A stretch of DNA of 64,000 bases from Microbulbifer variabilis ATCC 700307 (GTDB lineage: Bacteria; Pseudomonadota; Gammaproteobacteria; Pseudomonadales; Cellvibrionaceae): the NCBI RefSeq assembly GCF_000380565.1, contig NZ_AQYJ01000025.1:186001-250000 (forward strand). The letters run 5' to 3'. The notes beneath the pieces are model-generated. The model had not been told where the DNA came from, ran no database searches, and saw nothing but the letters and a program-made list of their open reading frames with translations. Of the stretch, positions 24,475 through 33,314 are shown piece after piece (position 1 is the stretch's first letter; the number at the start of each line of letters is the position of its first letter). A program made the position numbers and the translations under genes.

Positions 24475-24518
24475 ATCGATACCTTTTAATATACTAATCG
24501 ATGCCTTTTAATATACTA
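24475..24518. promoter_or_regulatory. 22-bp tandem repeat between reductase and dps genes
   Basis: Two adjoining 22-bp copies of ATCGAT(A/G)CCTTTTAATATACTA differ at one base. They lie 45 bp upstream of the reductase start in the divergent region with dps. Adjacent, same-phase copies (two helical turns each) fit an array of regulator sites overlapping a promoter (TATACT in each copy). Regulator unknown. Confidence 0.55.
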
Positions 24519-24699
24519 TAGGTACCTTGCACTACTGTTATTAACGCTTAAGATTTGACACCCGCCCAGATACCAACCTGCTTCTTGAATATCGCGAATG
24601 GCTAGTCACGTCACCACTGTCTACCCTTAGCCTGATTGGCATATTTTTCTTCATTTTGGTTTCTCTCCTTTTCTGAACGTGAAAGACACGAGGTTTACT

Positions 24700-25239
24700 A
24701 TGAGAAAGTCAGCAAGAGAAACGCTGCGTACTAAAGAGCTCGCACAACTCAATACCCCAACAGACTTGAGTGAGAGCGCGCGTGAAGACATTACCAGCGC
24801 AGTGAATACATTGCTGGCAGATACCTTCGGGCTGTTTATGAAAACCAAGAATTTCCACTGGCATGTGAGCGGCCCACACTTTCGCGACTACCACTTGCTG
24901 TTCGATGATCAGTCAGAAGAAGTATTGGACATGACCGACGCGCTGGCTGAACGTGTGCGCAAGCTGGGAGGCACCACATTGCGTTCCATAAGTCATATCG
25001 CCAAATTGCAACGCTCAACTGATAACAACTCCGACTTTGTAGACCCACAAGACATGCTAGCGGAATTATGCGAAGACAATCAGGAGCTTGTTGCTTTTAT
25101 GCGTGAAGTGCATGAGTTGTGTGATGACCACCATGATGTTGCAACAGCGAGTTTACTGGAAGAATTTATTGATCAGTCGGAAAAACGGGCTTGGTTCCTG
25201 TTTGAAGCAAGCCGGAGATCAGGTCTAACACGGCATTAG
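24700..25239 (+). CDS. dps: Dps-family ferritin-like DNA-protection protein
   Basis: Forms dodecameric shells that oxidise and store Fe(II) with peroxide, and in many species binds DNA. The start chosen is the ATG at 24700, with GAGG about 7 bp upstream; a GTG at 24679 would add seven residues. 179 residues. Seen: the Dps ferroxidase signature from His53 to about Glu74 (KNFHWHVSGPHFRDYHLLFD, then DQSEEVLDMTDALAERVRKL), an N-terminal basic extension (RKSARETLRTK) suitable for DNA contact, and the helical C-terminus. Divergent from the FMN reductase; stationary-phase or peroxide control is likely but not demonstrated. Confidence 0.92.
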   Translation: MRKSARETLRTKELAQLNTPTDLSESAREDITSAVNTLLADTFGLFMKTKNFHWHVSGPHFRDYHLLFDDQSEEVLDMTDALAERVRKLGGTTLRSISHIAKLQRSTDNNSDFVDPQDMLAELCEDNQELVAFMREVHELCDDHHDVATASLLEEFIDQSEKRAWFLFEASRRSGLTRH

Positions 25240-25762
25240 ATTTCTCATGTCCCTAGACTTTAGAGCGGATTACATCCTATGGCACTTTAGGAAATATATC
25301 GTATTACAGGCCCGCTAGGATTAACATGACAACTTCAGTTCATAATCGGCGGGTCTCCAACCTATCAAGCTCATCATTATCCAGAAAAAGAAGAATTAGA
25401 TTAAGATCATCACTTCTGTAAAATGCTTTACTTTTATACACCGCGCTTTGCATTTAGCATTTAGGAAAGTCACATTTCTAAATGCGCTCTCAAGACACTA
25501 TGCTACTATCCCCCACCACCCCAAACCGCATGCCTTCCAATAATTGCTGACACATAGGATTCTAATATTGTTTGCAATCGAGAATACGAACGGCGGCTAC
25601 CAGTTTCACTAGGCTATATGGCCTTTAAATATGATTGACAGCGTAACATTGCTAAAATCATATGGTTCAATTAAATGCCGCTAGTATTGCGGCAACTATA
25701 ATTTTTATTGCTCCGTGAAGCTTATGACCCTCTGCGGAGAGACTGAAAAGCAGTAATGAAAT
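25240..25762. other. Intergenic region between dps and sigZ
   Basis: About 520 bp without a credible gene. It should hold the sigZ promoter; I could not single out a convincing one. Confidence 0.4.
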
Positions 25763-26305
25763 ATGACCATTGATTCTATCTGGAAGAAATACAGCGCAGC
25801 CCTCAAAGCTTTCCTCCATTCCAGGATCTCATCACCCGATATGGTGGATGATATTCTTCAGGAGATTCTGATCAGAACCCACAAGAATATCCATACGATC
25901 AGAGACCAAAAGAGTATCAAGTCCTGGTTATTTCAGGTCGCCAATCACGCGGTGATTGACTTCTATCGTAAGAAAGGAAGAGTAAAAGAGGTGACCCTAG
26001 ACGATTCTTTTACGATAGAGGAAGACACCAATACACAACAAAGTTTATCGGCATGTATAGAACCCTTCATTAAAGGGCTGCCACCTCAATCGGCAGAACT
26101 GCTGATAGTAATCGAGCTAAATGGCCAGTCGCAAAAGGCTTATTCTGAGGAACATGGGATCCCCTACTCTACTGTCAAGTCCCGGGTACAAAAAAGTAGA
26201 AGGGAACTGCGCAGTCTATTTGAGGATTGCTGCCACCTGACACTCGATAGTCACGGAGCCGTGATTGACTACGTTCCTAAGTCCAATAAATACAGAAATT
26301 GTTGA
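25763..26305 (+). CDS. sigZ: SigZ-type ECF sigma factor with C-terminal cysteine tail
   Basis: RNA polymerase sigma factor of 180 residues. Region 2 (about residues 9-75) includes DMVDDILQEILIRTHKNI and SWLFQVANHAVIDFYRKKGR. Region 4 (about 95-150) includes LPPQSAELLIVIELNGQSQK and GIPYSTVKSRVQKSRRELRS. After region 4 comes an extra tail of about 25 residues with Cys156-Cys157-His158 and the terminal residue Cys180. No anti-sigma factor gene is adjacent. Other ECF factors with Cys-rich tails (the CorE type) sense metals directly, so a one-component sensor is plausible here. The next gene, a GST with its own Cys tail, is a likely target. Sigma family secure; sensing inferred. Confidence 0.88.
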   Translation: MTIDSIWKKYSAALKAFLHSRISSPDMVDDILQEILIRTHKNIHTIRDQKSIKSWLFQVANHAVIDFYRKKGRVKEVTLDDSFTIEEDTNTQQSLSACIEPFIKGLPPQSAELLIVIELNGQSQKAYSEEHGIPYSTVKSRVQKSRRELRSLFEDCCHLTLDSHGAVIDYVPKSNKYRNC

Positions 26306-26370
26306 AATCTTATCGTCCTTTTTAAGAGTGGCCCGTCTTATAGATATATACACTAGAGATGAGGATCAAA

Positions 26371-27072
26371 ATGCTTGAGGTCATTAGCTTTAAAATTTGC
26401 CCCTTTGTACAACGGGTGACCGCTCTTCTTGAGGCCAGAAAGATTCCCTACAAAATCCAATACATCCGGCTTAAGGACAAACCACAGTGGTTCCTGGATG
26501 TGTCTCCGAACGGGCAAGTGCCAGTACTCATAACGGAAAGTGGCATAGCTCTATTTGAGTCCGACGCAATCGTTGAATACCTAAATGACATCTACCCCCG
26601 CCTGGAACCAGACATCAGCCCTGAACAGCGCGCCCTTGATAGGGCCTGGAGTTACCAGGCCGCAAAGCATTACCTGGTGCAATGTTCAGCTCAACGTAGC
26701 GCCGATAAGCAGACCTTGGAGGAACGTAGCAACAAACTTGACAAAGCCCTTGAGAAAGTCGAAAAAACTATTGGAAATGGGCCTTTCTTTAAAGACGCAA
26801 GGCTAAGTGACGTCGATATCGCATGGCTACCAATACTACATCGTGCCGCCATTATTGAGCTCCATTCGGGATATGATTTCCTGGCGGACTTTCCGAAAAT
26901 GAAGGCTTGGCAGGCCAAGATGCTGCAGACGGGGCTCGCAGAAAAATCGGTGCCTGAAGATTTTGAGCAGCAATTTGTAGATTTCTATCTATCAGAAAAT
27001 ACTTACTTAGGTACTGGTAAAATTAGTATCAACAATCAAGATAACTCCTGCGCGAATCGCAGTTGTTGTTAA
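26371..27072 (+). CDS. Glutathione S-transferase family protein with CxxxxCC tail
   Basis: A 233-residue thioredoxin-fold GST. The start chosen is the ATG at 26371 with GAGGA upstream; an ATG at 26359 is inside that ribosome-binding site. The N-terminal domain has the active-site stretch SFKICPFVQRVTALLEARKI, with Cys in the CPF position as in omega/DHAR-like and lignin GSTs. It continues with VPVL and ESDAIVEYL for glutathione binding. The C-terminal helical domain follows. The last seven residues, CANRSCC, add three Cys not seen in ordinary GSTs, suggesting thiol or metal binding. It is 65 bp downstream of sigZ, probably its operon partner. Confidence 0.85.
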   Translation: MLEVISFKICPFVQRVTALLEARKIPYKIQYIRLKDKPQWFLDVSPNGQVPVLITESGIALFESDAIVEYLNDIYPRLEPDISPEQRALDRAWSYQAAKHYLVQCSAQRSADKQTLEERSNKLDKALEKVEKTIGNGPFFKDARLSDVDIAWLPILHRAAIIELHSGYDFLADFPKMKAWQAKMLQTGLAEKSVPEDFEQQFVDFYLSENTYLGTGKISINNQDNSCANRSCC

Positions 27073-27082
27073 AGAACTTTGT

Positions 27083-27105
27083 TGTGCCCCCTTCTTGGGG
27101 GCACA
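27083..27105. terminator. Hairpin between convergent GST and GFA genes
   Basis: A perfect 9-bp stem TGTGCCCCC / GGGGGCACA with a 5-nt loop, 10 bp after the GST stop and 50 bp after the end of the convergent gene. U-tracts are poor on both sides, but the position fits a shared terminator. Confidence 0.6.
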
Positions 27106-27154
27106 GACAATCGCTAATCAGCCTGACCCCTAATATCAAAGTAATGGATGTATT

Positions 27155-27574
27155 CTAATCTGCCCCTCCCTTACGTCTACTCGGCTCATGGGCCTCATAG
27201 CGAGGCAAGATATCCAGACTGTCCCAGTTTGCCCTTGAAGTTACAAAGTTGTGAGAAATTGGGCGCTCCTGAATATCTGAATCAAGAATGCCAAGGCGAA
27301 GGCGGAACCTTGAAGGGTCTTCAGAATTTGAGCTGTAGATCGGCGATGCACATACCTTACAAAAGTGCCGACTCTTTCCCGGGCGAAGCTCGAATGAGCC
27401 GATCAGATGCCTCCCTTGATCAATTGTTAATCCGCCTGCGTCTACGAAGCCATTGGTAGCAAAGGCAGTTCCGCTAGACTTACGACAAAGGGAACAATGG
27501 CAGTGAATAATATCCTTCACTCCACCACGGATAGAAATCTTAACGCCTCCACAAAGGCAGCTCCCTTTGTACAT
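27155..27574 (-). CDS. GFA family protein (glutathione-dependent formaldehyde-activating-like)
   Basis: A small zinc-binding Mss4-fold protein of 139 residues. The start is the ATG at 27574, with GGAG seven bases upstream; an upstream frame to 27688 has no family match. Seen: the metal-binding cysteines C6xC8 (SCLCGGVK) and C25xC27xxC30 (HCHCSLCRKSSG), and the later KVCASPIYSS. Despite the family name, direct formaldehyde activation is doubtful for most members. It faces the GST gene, so glutathione or thiol chemistry is a common theme here, but they are on opposite strands. Confidence 0.9.
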   Translation of the reverse strand: MYKGSCLCGGVKISIRGGVKDIIHCHCSLCRKSSGTAFATNGFVDAGGLTIDQGRHLIGSFELRPGKSRHFCKVCASPIYSSNSEDPSRFRLRLGILDSDIQERPISHNFVTSRANWDSLDILPRYEAHEPSRRKGGAD

Positions 27575-27722
27575 AACATCTCCATTAGTTATTAATAGAA
27601 TTGGCCATACGTGCCGAAAGGACAACCCGAAGCCATTGCACACATCTTCCACGTGTAATAAACACACAACTTCGCCATTACACCCCACCCTATAGCCACT
27701 TCAGGAAGCAAATTAAAACGCT

Positions 27723-28886
27723 TTAGGGCAGATACTTCAGGAAAAACTCTTGTATATTTTCTCCCATAACCTTGCGGATTTCTCTCTCTGTAAATCCTTG
27801 ATTCAACATTTCCCCAGTCAACAGATCCAGGTCGCCAACATCAAACGAAACCTCAACACTACCGTCATAATCTGATCCTAAAGCAACCTGATCCACTCCC
27901 AACAACTCTACGGCATAGCGAATTGTTTTAACAATATTATGGGGGCTGTTATCGCAAACTGCCCCTTTCCAAAAACCGATACCTACTAAGCCTCCACGCT
28001 CAGCTATCTCCTTCATAAGGTCATCGCTAATATTTCGCGGCGAGTTACAGCTGCCTTTCAATCCTGTATGAGAAACAATCAAAGGCCGTTCTGTCAGTGC
28101 CAACACATCTCTAACAACGGTTTCAGAAGAATGGGCTACATCAATAATAATCGAACGACGATCCATCTCCTGAACAGCCAGGCTTCCAAACTCCGTTAAA
28201 CCGCCTTCACTTTGCCCATGAAGCGATCCACCCAATTCATTATCAAAAAAATGCTGTAATCCCATCACCCGAAAACCAGCATCGTATAAGCGATCTATGT
28301 TAGATAATTTACCCTCCAGTGGATGGGCTCCTTCAATACCGAGAATTGCCGCGAGAGTGCTGGCTCCTCGCTCCCGGGCCTGAAGGACTTGGCGCAGATC
28401 TTCAGCGGTGTGTACAATGCGAAACTGCTCCGGGAAAGATTCCTGTAGAGCAGTGGCCCTTTCGGAGTGGAAGAGCGCACGCTCTAAAAGGCTATTCCAG
28501 GTTCTCGGTGGCCAACCTTGAGCGACCGCTAATAGCGTTATGTTGTCTCCGGCATCAGCAGAATTTTCACGATAGTTTTGCCCTCTGGGAGACTTGGTGA
28601 CTGAAGTAAAAACCTGTATTCCGAGATTGCCGCGCCGGGCTCTGGGTAAATCAAGATGACCATAACTGGCGTCATTTGATAAATCTCTCGCCCAGAGGAA
28701 GCTATCCGCGTGCAGGTCACCAACAATAAGTGATCTATGCAATGTTCTAGCCTGCTCGGAGGTCTCAGAATAACCAGCAGAACCTATTTTGTTTAAATTT
28801 CGTTCGACCTCTGGAAGTAAAAACCACCTCCAACTCGAGAACAATATCAGTGCCAGTGCTGTCAAACTTGCAAGCCACGTCTTCAT
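27723..28886 (-). CDS. Membrane dipeptidase (peptidase M19 family)
   Basis: A zinc dipeptidase of 387 residues, anchored by an N-terminal hydrophobic helix (about 3-25) or exported. Family metal and catalytic positions are visible in order: DLHADSF (metal pair), EGAHPL (bridging Glu), DVAHSS and SHTGLKG (His ligands), and GSDYDG (catalytic Asp). M19 enzymes hydrolyse dipeptides, including some D-amino-acid ones, and beta-lactam-like bonds. The physiological substrate is unknown. It is preceded by about 190 bp of non-coding DNA and seems monocistronic. Confidence 0.9.
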   Translation of the reverse strand: MKTWLASLTALALILFSSWRWFLLPEVERNLNKIGSAGYSETSEQARTLHRSLIVGDLHADSFLWARDLSNDASYGHLDLPRARRGNLGIQVFTSVTKSPRGQNYRENSADAGDNITLLAVAQGWPPRTWNSLLERALFHSERATALQESFPEQFRIVHTAEDLRQVLQARERGASTLAAILGIEGAHPLEGKLSNIDRLYDAGFRVMGLQHFFDNELGGSLHGQSEGGLTEFGSLAVQEMDRRSIIIDVAHSSETVVRDVLALTERPLIVSHTGLKGSCNSPRNISDDLMKEIAERGGLVGIGFWKGAVCDNSPHNIVKTIRYAVELLGVDQVALGSDYDGSVEVSFDVGDLDLLTGEMLNQGFTEREIRKVMGENIQEFFLKYLP

Positions 28887-29073
28887 AATGAGTCTCGGTA
28901 GTCAATAATGTTGCGTAAAGTTGCCGTTATAACCTAAGAAGTTGTGGTATGTCAGGAACTTTAGGGGTCAATTAGTAATCACTGGGCAAATGAACCGGAA
29001 AGCTCGAACTAATTACGCTAAGGTTCAGCAGCCCAGTGTAATAACTAGCAGATAGGAAGACTAAGGAATAACA

Positions 29074-29547
29074 GTGGCAAAATACTATCGACTCACTCTG
29101 TTAATACTGATTACGGCACTATTCACTGGTTGTGCAGCACTTTCGCCTAACTTTCAAAAACCCGAGGTAGAAGTGATCGCAGTAGAACCACTGCCCGCAA
29201 GAACTGGCAACAACCTGAAGTTTCGAATACACCTCAGGGTCTTTAACCCAAACAATAGTGAGCTGGCACTATCAGGACTTTATTACACCTTACGCTTAGG
29301 AGGACATAAAGTGCTGACAGGCACCTCCAACAACCTCATGCCCATTGCTCCCTACGGTCAGGATGATATTGCTGTGGATGCTACTGCCAGCCTGGTTGGG
29401 TCTATCTTTGCTGCTGTCGACCTTATTAATCAAAATCAAGATTCCATACCTTATGAGCTGGAAGCAAAAATAGGCTTGAGTAAATCGCTGCTCCCTTCAA
29501 TCAGGGTGAATATAAGTGGTGTGATTAGCTTGAATCAGTATCAATAA
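29074..29547 (+). CDS. LEA14/WHy-domain lipoprotein
   Basis: A 157-residue lipoprotein with the signal LILITALFTG-CAAL (lipid-modified Cys about residue 21), starting at a GTG with AAGGA upstream. The rest is one WHy (LEA type 2) immunoglobulin-like domain: the strand with LKFRIHLRVFNPNNSELALS carries the family FNPN motif, followed by YYTLRLGGHKVLTG. These periplasm-facing lipoproteins are related to desiccation proteins, and their exact function is unknown. It is convergent with the lpxR gene. Confidence 0.85.
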   Translation: MAKYYRLTLLILITALFTGCAALSPNFQKPEVEVIAVEPLPARTGNNLKFRIHLRVFNPNNSELALSGLYYTLRLGGHKVLTGTSNNLMPIAPYGQDDIAVDATASLVGSIFAAVDLINQNQDSIPYELEAKIGLSKSLLPSIRVNISGVISLNQYQ

Positions 29548-29621
29548 GTCTTCTCCAGGGTTCATTACTCAGCATTACTACTTCAGTGCCGTGTCTTAAT
29601 TAAAGCTTGTAGCGCAGCTAT

Positions 29622-29652
29622 TCAGGAGGGCAAGTAGATATCGTCCTCCTGA
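29622..29652. terminator. Inverted repeat between convergent LEA14 and LpxR genes
   Basis: TCAGGAGG / CCTCCTGA, 8-bp arms around a 15-nt loop, placed between two convergent stops. No U-tract. Possibly a bidirectional transcription end. Confidence 0.4.
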
Positions 29653-29663
29653 CAATGAAAAAC

Positions 29664-30620
29664 TCATAATTGCTTAGTGACAATCAAAGACATTACAAAG
29701 TTACCCATCGGGGCACCATTGTGGCTCAGAAAGCCTTCATCAGGACGAACCTGGGAAGTATAAATTTTCGTGTTGTACCTGATATTGAAGCCAAATTCAT
29801 AGGTATTACGCCCCCAAAAAGCCCCGATATTTGCGAGGATCACTTCTTTCTCTGGGACTACACCATAACTGAAAACTTTTACTCCCCTCTTAATCTCGGA
29901 GTTTCCCTCCATTAATACATTTCTCTGAACTGCTTTATGTTCCATCCCCAGCCTAAAATACCAGTATTGATTCCCTACTCGCGGTAAAGATATCGCACTG
30001 AAAGCTGGTAAAGAACTACCCAATAATAAGGTGATTCCGGCAGCATAATCTCGGACTATGTTGCCGGTTTTCCAGCGTAAGTAAGGGACCAAGCGATAGT
30101 TCATGCCTCCAAGATTCACTTTAGGTAATCGGTAATCCAGCTTAAGCTCCGGCATTAGCCCCCATTCATTAAAAATCTGGGAGTCCCACCCATGTGGAGG
30201 TGGCGAGGAGACAATCCAGTGTAGAAAAGTCTGTGTGAGACGAGCACCAGACCTAGGACCAATAGTCCCCGCATCAAGAGTGAAATCAACAATCCAGCGA
30301 TTAGAGAACTGATATTTGTAGCTTGCGCCTAAATAGCTCCAACCAGCATATGGATGTTCATCATTGATTGGTGCAGATCTACCGAGATGGTCCGGGGTAT
30401 AGATCTCCTGGCCAAGCCTTAAAGTGTAGGCTTTGCCTATAGGACTCCAACGGATAAAGAGACCACCGGTATAGTCCCTATCAGTTTGGAAAAATGCATC
30501 ATTAACCAATTCCAGCTGGAGTTTCCCCCTGGGAGAGTCATTCGCATTGGCCAATGAGTGATAACAGGCAGTAACCAAACTAACAATAAAAATCGGGAGT
30601 TTTTTTATATTCCTCAGCAC
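29664..30620 (-). CDS. lpxR: LpxR-type lipid A 3'-O-deacylase (DUF2219)
   Basis: An outer-membrane 12-strand barrel enzyme that removes the 3'-acyloxyacyl group of lipid A. 318 residues including a signal peptide (about 1-26, ending NANA). Seen: the catalytic/calcium-site opening LVNDAFFQTDRDYTGG, with Asn40 and Asp41 matching the family's N-D pair, HPYAGWSYLG, and a barrel body rich in aromatic residues. The His in THWI-type context (TFLHWIVSSPPPHGW) fits the catalytic His. It lies 56 bp after the arylsulfatase gene on the same strand and may be cotranscribed. Family clear; activity towards this organism's lipid A not shown. Confidence 0.85.
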   Translation of the reverse strand: MLRNIKKLPIFIVSLVTACYHSLANANDSPRGKLQLELVNDAFFQTDRDYTGGLFIRWSPIGKAYTLRLGQEIYTPDHLGRSAPINDEHPYAGWSYLGASYKYQFSNRWIVDFTLDAGTIGPRSGARLTQTFLHWIVSSPPPHGWDSQIFNEWGLMPELKLDYRLPKVNLGGMNYRLVPYLRWKTGNIVRDYAAGITLLLGSSLPAFSAISLPRVGNQYWYFRLGMEHKAVQRNVLMEGNSEIKRGVKVFSYGVVPEKEVILANIGAFWGRNTYEFGFNIRYNTKIYTSQVRPDEGFLSHNGAPMGNFVMSLIVTKQL

Positions 30621-30676
30621 CCTTAACCCGCCCCTTCATCCGTTGAAGCCGGTACATCAAGTTAGTAGCCCTGTGA

Positions 30677-32386
30677 TTAATTGCCCCAGTCACCAACTTT
30701 ATCAGCCCCAGGAATTTCAAACTCAAGGTACTCCTGAATGCTAAATGGCATTTCTTCCATAACCGCTCTAACCCGCTGCCCAATGGCTTTGGTTTCGGGG
30801 CGCGCATTGGCCAGTCCGGTGTAGGGGATACCCTTCCCACTGGGCACATCCGGGTACTTCTTTTTAAAGAGCCGGTGCCGGGCTACCATGTGATTGAACT
30901 GCCCCTGGGTATAAATTAAGGGCACTAATTGCGGATACTCTTCACGGGGGTCCATATATAGGTCGTAGTAAGCCTCCGGCATTCCTGAAGATGCGACCTC
31001 ACCAGCACCAATCCAGTGACGCTTATATCTCCCTTTTACCGTAGCCCCCAGATTGTGACCGGCATAGATAAAAACATAATCCCGACGGCTGTAGGTGTCA
31101 CCATTTAGCAGCAGCGCTGTCTGGTCCAGACCATCCACTACCCTATCGGTGGGAATATGCTCAGTCGCACCGCCAAGCCTTGCAAATGTGGTGTATAGGT
31201 CCGTGATATGAATGATGTCCCCAACTGCCTGTCCGGGCTGAATCATGCCCGGCCACCAAGCAAAAGCCGGTACTCTCACACCTCCCTCAGTAAAATCCCC
31301 TTTCCCCCCCCGATATAACATTGGGAGCATGCCCCAACCTGCCGGCGGGCTATGCACCATGGGGCCATTGTCTGCCATGGCGACAAAAAGGGTATTCTCC
31401 GCAATACCCAGCTCTTGCAGCTCTGCCATCAATTGGCCAGTGAAGTCATCGACTTCGGGGAATGAGTCTGCCACCATCAGACCAGAAACTGAGGGTTTGG
31501 GCATAAAGGCAGCCATAAAATTCAGAAAATTGGGCCAGTAAGCCACAAAAAACGGCTTTTTGGCTTCGGCATTCTTACGGATGAATGCCATGGTGCGACG
31601 CTCCGCCTCCGGGTCAAACTTGCTAAAACACTCGTTGGAAGTACCGCACCACTCCCTACCCTGCTGCCCTTTCTCACCCTCAATGTTCATTACCCAACCG
31701 GAGGGAATCAGGCCTGGATTGTCTAGGCGATAAGGATCGGGAGGGTATATCTCAGGAAACATACCAAGTACTGCATTTACAGCATTGGCCTGGGGATTGA
31801 AGAGAGAGGTTATCTGGTTCATGGGAGTAAATAACGCCTCATCAAATCCCTGGTTATGCAGATAGCTCTCCTCGATATCTCCCAAGTGGCCCTTCCCAAA
31901 GAATCCCGTGGCATAGCCGGCCTTTGACAGTACCTCCGCAATGGTTACCTCTTCAGCGCGAAGACCGGAAAATTCGTGGGGCATTCCCACAGCCCCCATG
32001 CCATACCGCACCGGATGACGACCGGTAAGCACAGCTGCTCGGGTTGGCGTACAGGAGGGTTCGGTATACATACGTGTAAAGTTGATACCCTCTGCCGCCA
32101 TCTTGTTTAAATTGGGTGTTGTGTAACCAAAGTTCTTTTGAAGTACAGGAAAGCCAACAGCACCAAAGGCGGTATCATCCCAAAGTAGGAAAATGATATT
32201 GGGTGGCTGCCCATGCTTTTCCCGCAGGGCCTGCAAGCGTTTGGCTATTTCAGAATCTTCTTTTTGCCAGCGCCCACCATTTTGCATCTTCAGCACGTAA
32301 TATTCGGCATCATGCACCACCTGCGCCTGCGGTAACATTGAGCACAGCAGCGCCAGTAGCCCTGCCAGAGATTGCCTCACTAACAC
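30677..32386 (-). CDS. Exported arylsulfatase (alkaline-phosphatase superfamily)
   Basis: A sulfatase of about 569 residues. The start is placed at the GTG at 32386, six bases after AGGAGG; an in-frame GTG at 32392 abuts that site. A signal peptide (LLALLCSMLPQA) indicates export. The formylglycine motif is CTPTR at Cys112, followed by AAVLTGRHPVRYG, the form modified by FGE. Metal-binding residues are seen in NIIFLLWDDTA (N-terminal DD) and AMADNGPMVHS (C-terminal DN). The C-terminal domain has YDLYMDPREEYPQL. The substrate is unknown; marine bacteria use such enzymes on sulfated polysaccharides or sulfate esters. No FGE gene is in the window. Confidence 0.9.
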   Translation of the reverse strand: MLVRQSLAGLLALLCSMLPQAQVVHDAEYYVLKMQNGGRWQKEDSEIAKRLQALREKHGQPPNIIFLLWDDTAFGAVGFPVLQKNFGYTTPNLNKMAAEGINFTRMYTEPSCTPTRAAVLTGRHPVRYGMGAVGMPHEFSGLRAEEVTIAEVLSKAGYATGFFGKGHLGDIEESYLHNQGFDEALFTPMNQITSLFNPQANAVNAVLGMFPEIYPPDPYRLDNPGLIPSGWVMNIEGEKGQQGREWCGTSNECFSKFDPEAERRTMAFIRKNAEAKKPFFVAYWPNFLNFMAAFMPKPSVSGLMVADSFPEVDDFTGQLMAELQELGIAENTLFVAMADNGPMVHSPPAGWGMLPMLYRGGKGDFTEGGVRVPAFAWWPGMIQPGQAVGDIIHITDLYTTFARLGGATEHIPTDRVVDGLDQTALLLNGDTYSRRDYVFIYAGHNLGATVKGRYKRHWIGAGEVASSGMPEAYYDLYMDPREEYPQLVPLIYTQGQFNHMVARHRLFKKKYPDVPSGKGIPYTGLANARPETKAIGQRVRAVMEEMPFSIQEYLEFEIPGADKVGDWGN

Positions 32387-32581
32387 ACCCACCCTCCTAT
32401 ATTTATTTTGGCTGGGACAGCAATACTTTGATGAATTGAGTTACAAACCCAATTCATCACTCTAGAAGAACGACCCAATGGCAGCGCTATATGTGACGAC
32501 AAATAGAGAGTTTTTGTAAATGGTTGGACGTTACAAGCTCAGTAATTACGTCAGGAAGGGTAGACTTTGAGATGTGGAGAG

Positions 32582-32601
32582 CCCCCGCCTCAAGCAGGGG
32601 G
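32582..32601 (-). terminator. GC-rich hairpin downstream of pgsA
   Basis: CCCCCGCC / GCAGGGGG with a short loop and one bulge, about 43 bp after the pgsA stop. No clean U-tract, so low confidence. Confidence 0.35.
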
Positions 32602-32643
32602 ACACCTATAAATAATAAGACCGGTAATATGAAGGGATTTAGG

Positions 32644-33210
32644 TCATGGAGACTTATGATTGTCCGCCATTAACACCGGCCAAGCTGCGCGCAGGTACAT
32701 CACCATGGTCCATAGAGTGAGCGCTGCGGCAACATACAGCAACAGGTAGCCCAGTGTTTCCATCACTGGAAAGTCTCGGACATCAAAAGCGAGAAGGACT
32801 ATGATCGCTGCCATTTGTGCGGTCGTTTTTATCTTGCCTACATAAGAAACTGCAACGCTGCTACGCTGGCCCAACTCTGCCATCCATTCCCGCAACCCAG
32901 AAACAGCGATCTCACGACAAATTATTACTGCGGCCGCCACCGTAAACCAGGCGCTCTTATGCAGCCCAACAAGTAACACTAGAGCAGTGGCCACCATCAA
33001 CTTATCTGCAACCGGATCAAGGAAGGCGCCAAAGGCTGTACTTTGGTTTAGTTTTCTCGCCAGGTAACCATCCAACCAATCTGTGGCTGCAGCGGCAGCA
33101 AAAATCACGGCAGAGGCGATATAGCTCCACTTATAAGGTAAATAGAAAACCAAAACCAGGACCGGAATCAGTGCAACGCGAAGCAGTGTCAGTTGATTGG
33201 CGAGTGTCAT
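32644..33210 (-). CDS. pgsA: CDP-diacylglycerol-glycerol-3-phosphate 3-phosphatidyltransferase
   Basis: Makes phosphatidylglycerol phosphate from CDP-diacylglycerol and glycerol-3-phosphate at the inner membrane, the committed step to phosphatidylglycerol and cardiolipin. 188 residues with about five transmembrane helices. The CDP-alcohol phosphotransferase motif is complete: DGYLARKLN, then [12 protein letters not shown] (D-G-x2-A-R-x8-G-x3-D-x3-D). It is the last gene of the uvrY-uvrC-pgsA block. Unlike E. coli, no glyW-cysT-leuZ tRNAs follow it. Confidence 0.97.
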   Translation of the reverse strand: MTLANQLTLLRVALIPVLVLVFYLPYKWSYIASAVIFAAAAATDWLDGYLARKLNQSTAFGAFLDPVADKLMVATALVLLVGLHKSAWFTVAAAVIICREIAVSGLREWMAELGQRSSVAVSYVGKIKTTAQMAAIIVLLAFDVRDFPVMETLGYLLLYVAAALTLWTMVMYLRAAWPVLMADNHKSP

Positions 33211-33314
33211 ACTTTTCTCTGTTCTTGTGGAGGGCGTACGTTAACAAGCCATCGCACAAAATGAAACGCTCAGTAGGAAAGCCGGATAATTTTTTCGACA
33301 ACTTCAGCTGTTTA

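Noticed and set aside
30677-32386. Polysaccharide-utilisation cluster around the sulfatase
   Set aside because: A single sulfatase next to lpxR, with no glycoside hydrolase, FGE or SusCD-type pair adjacent.
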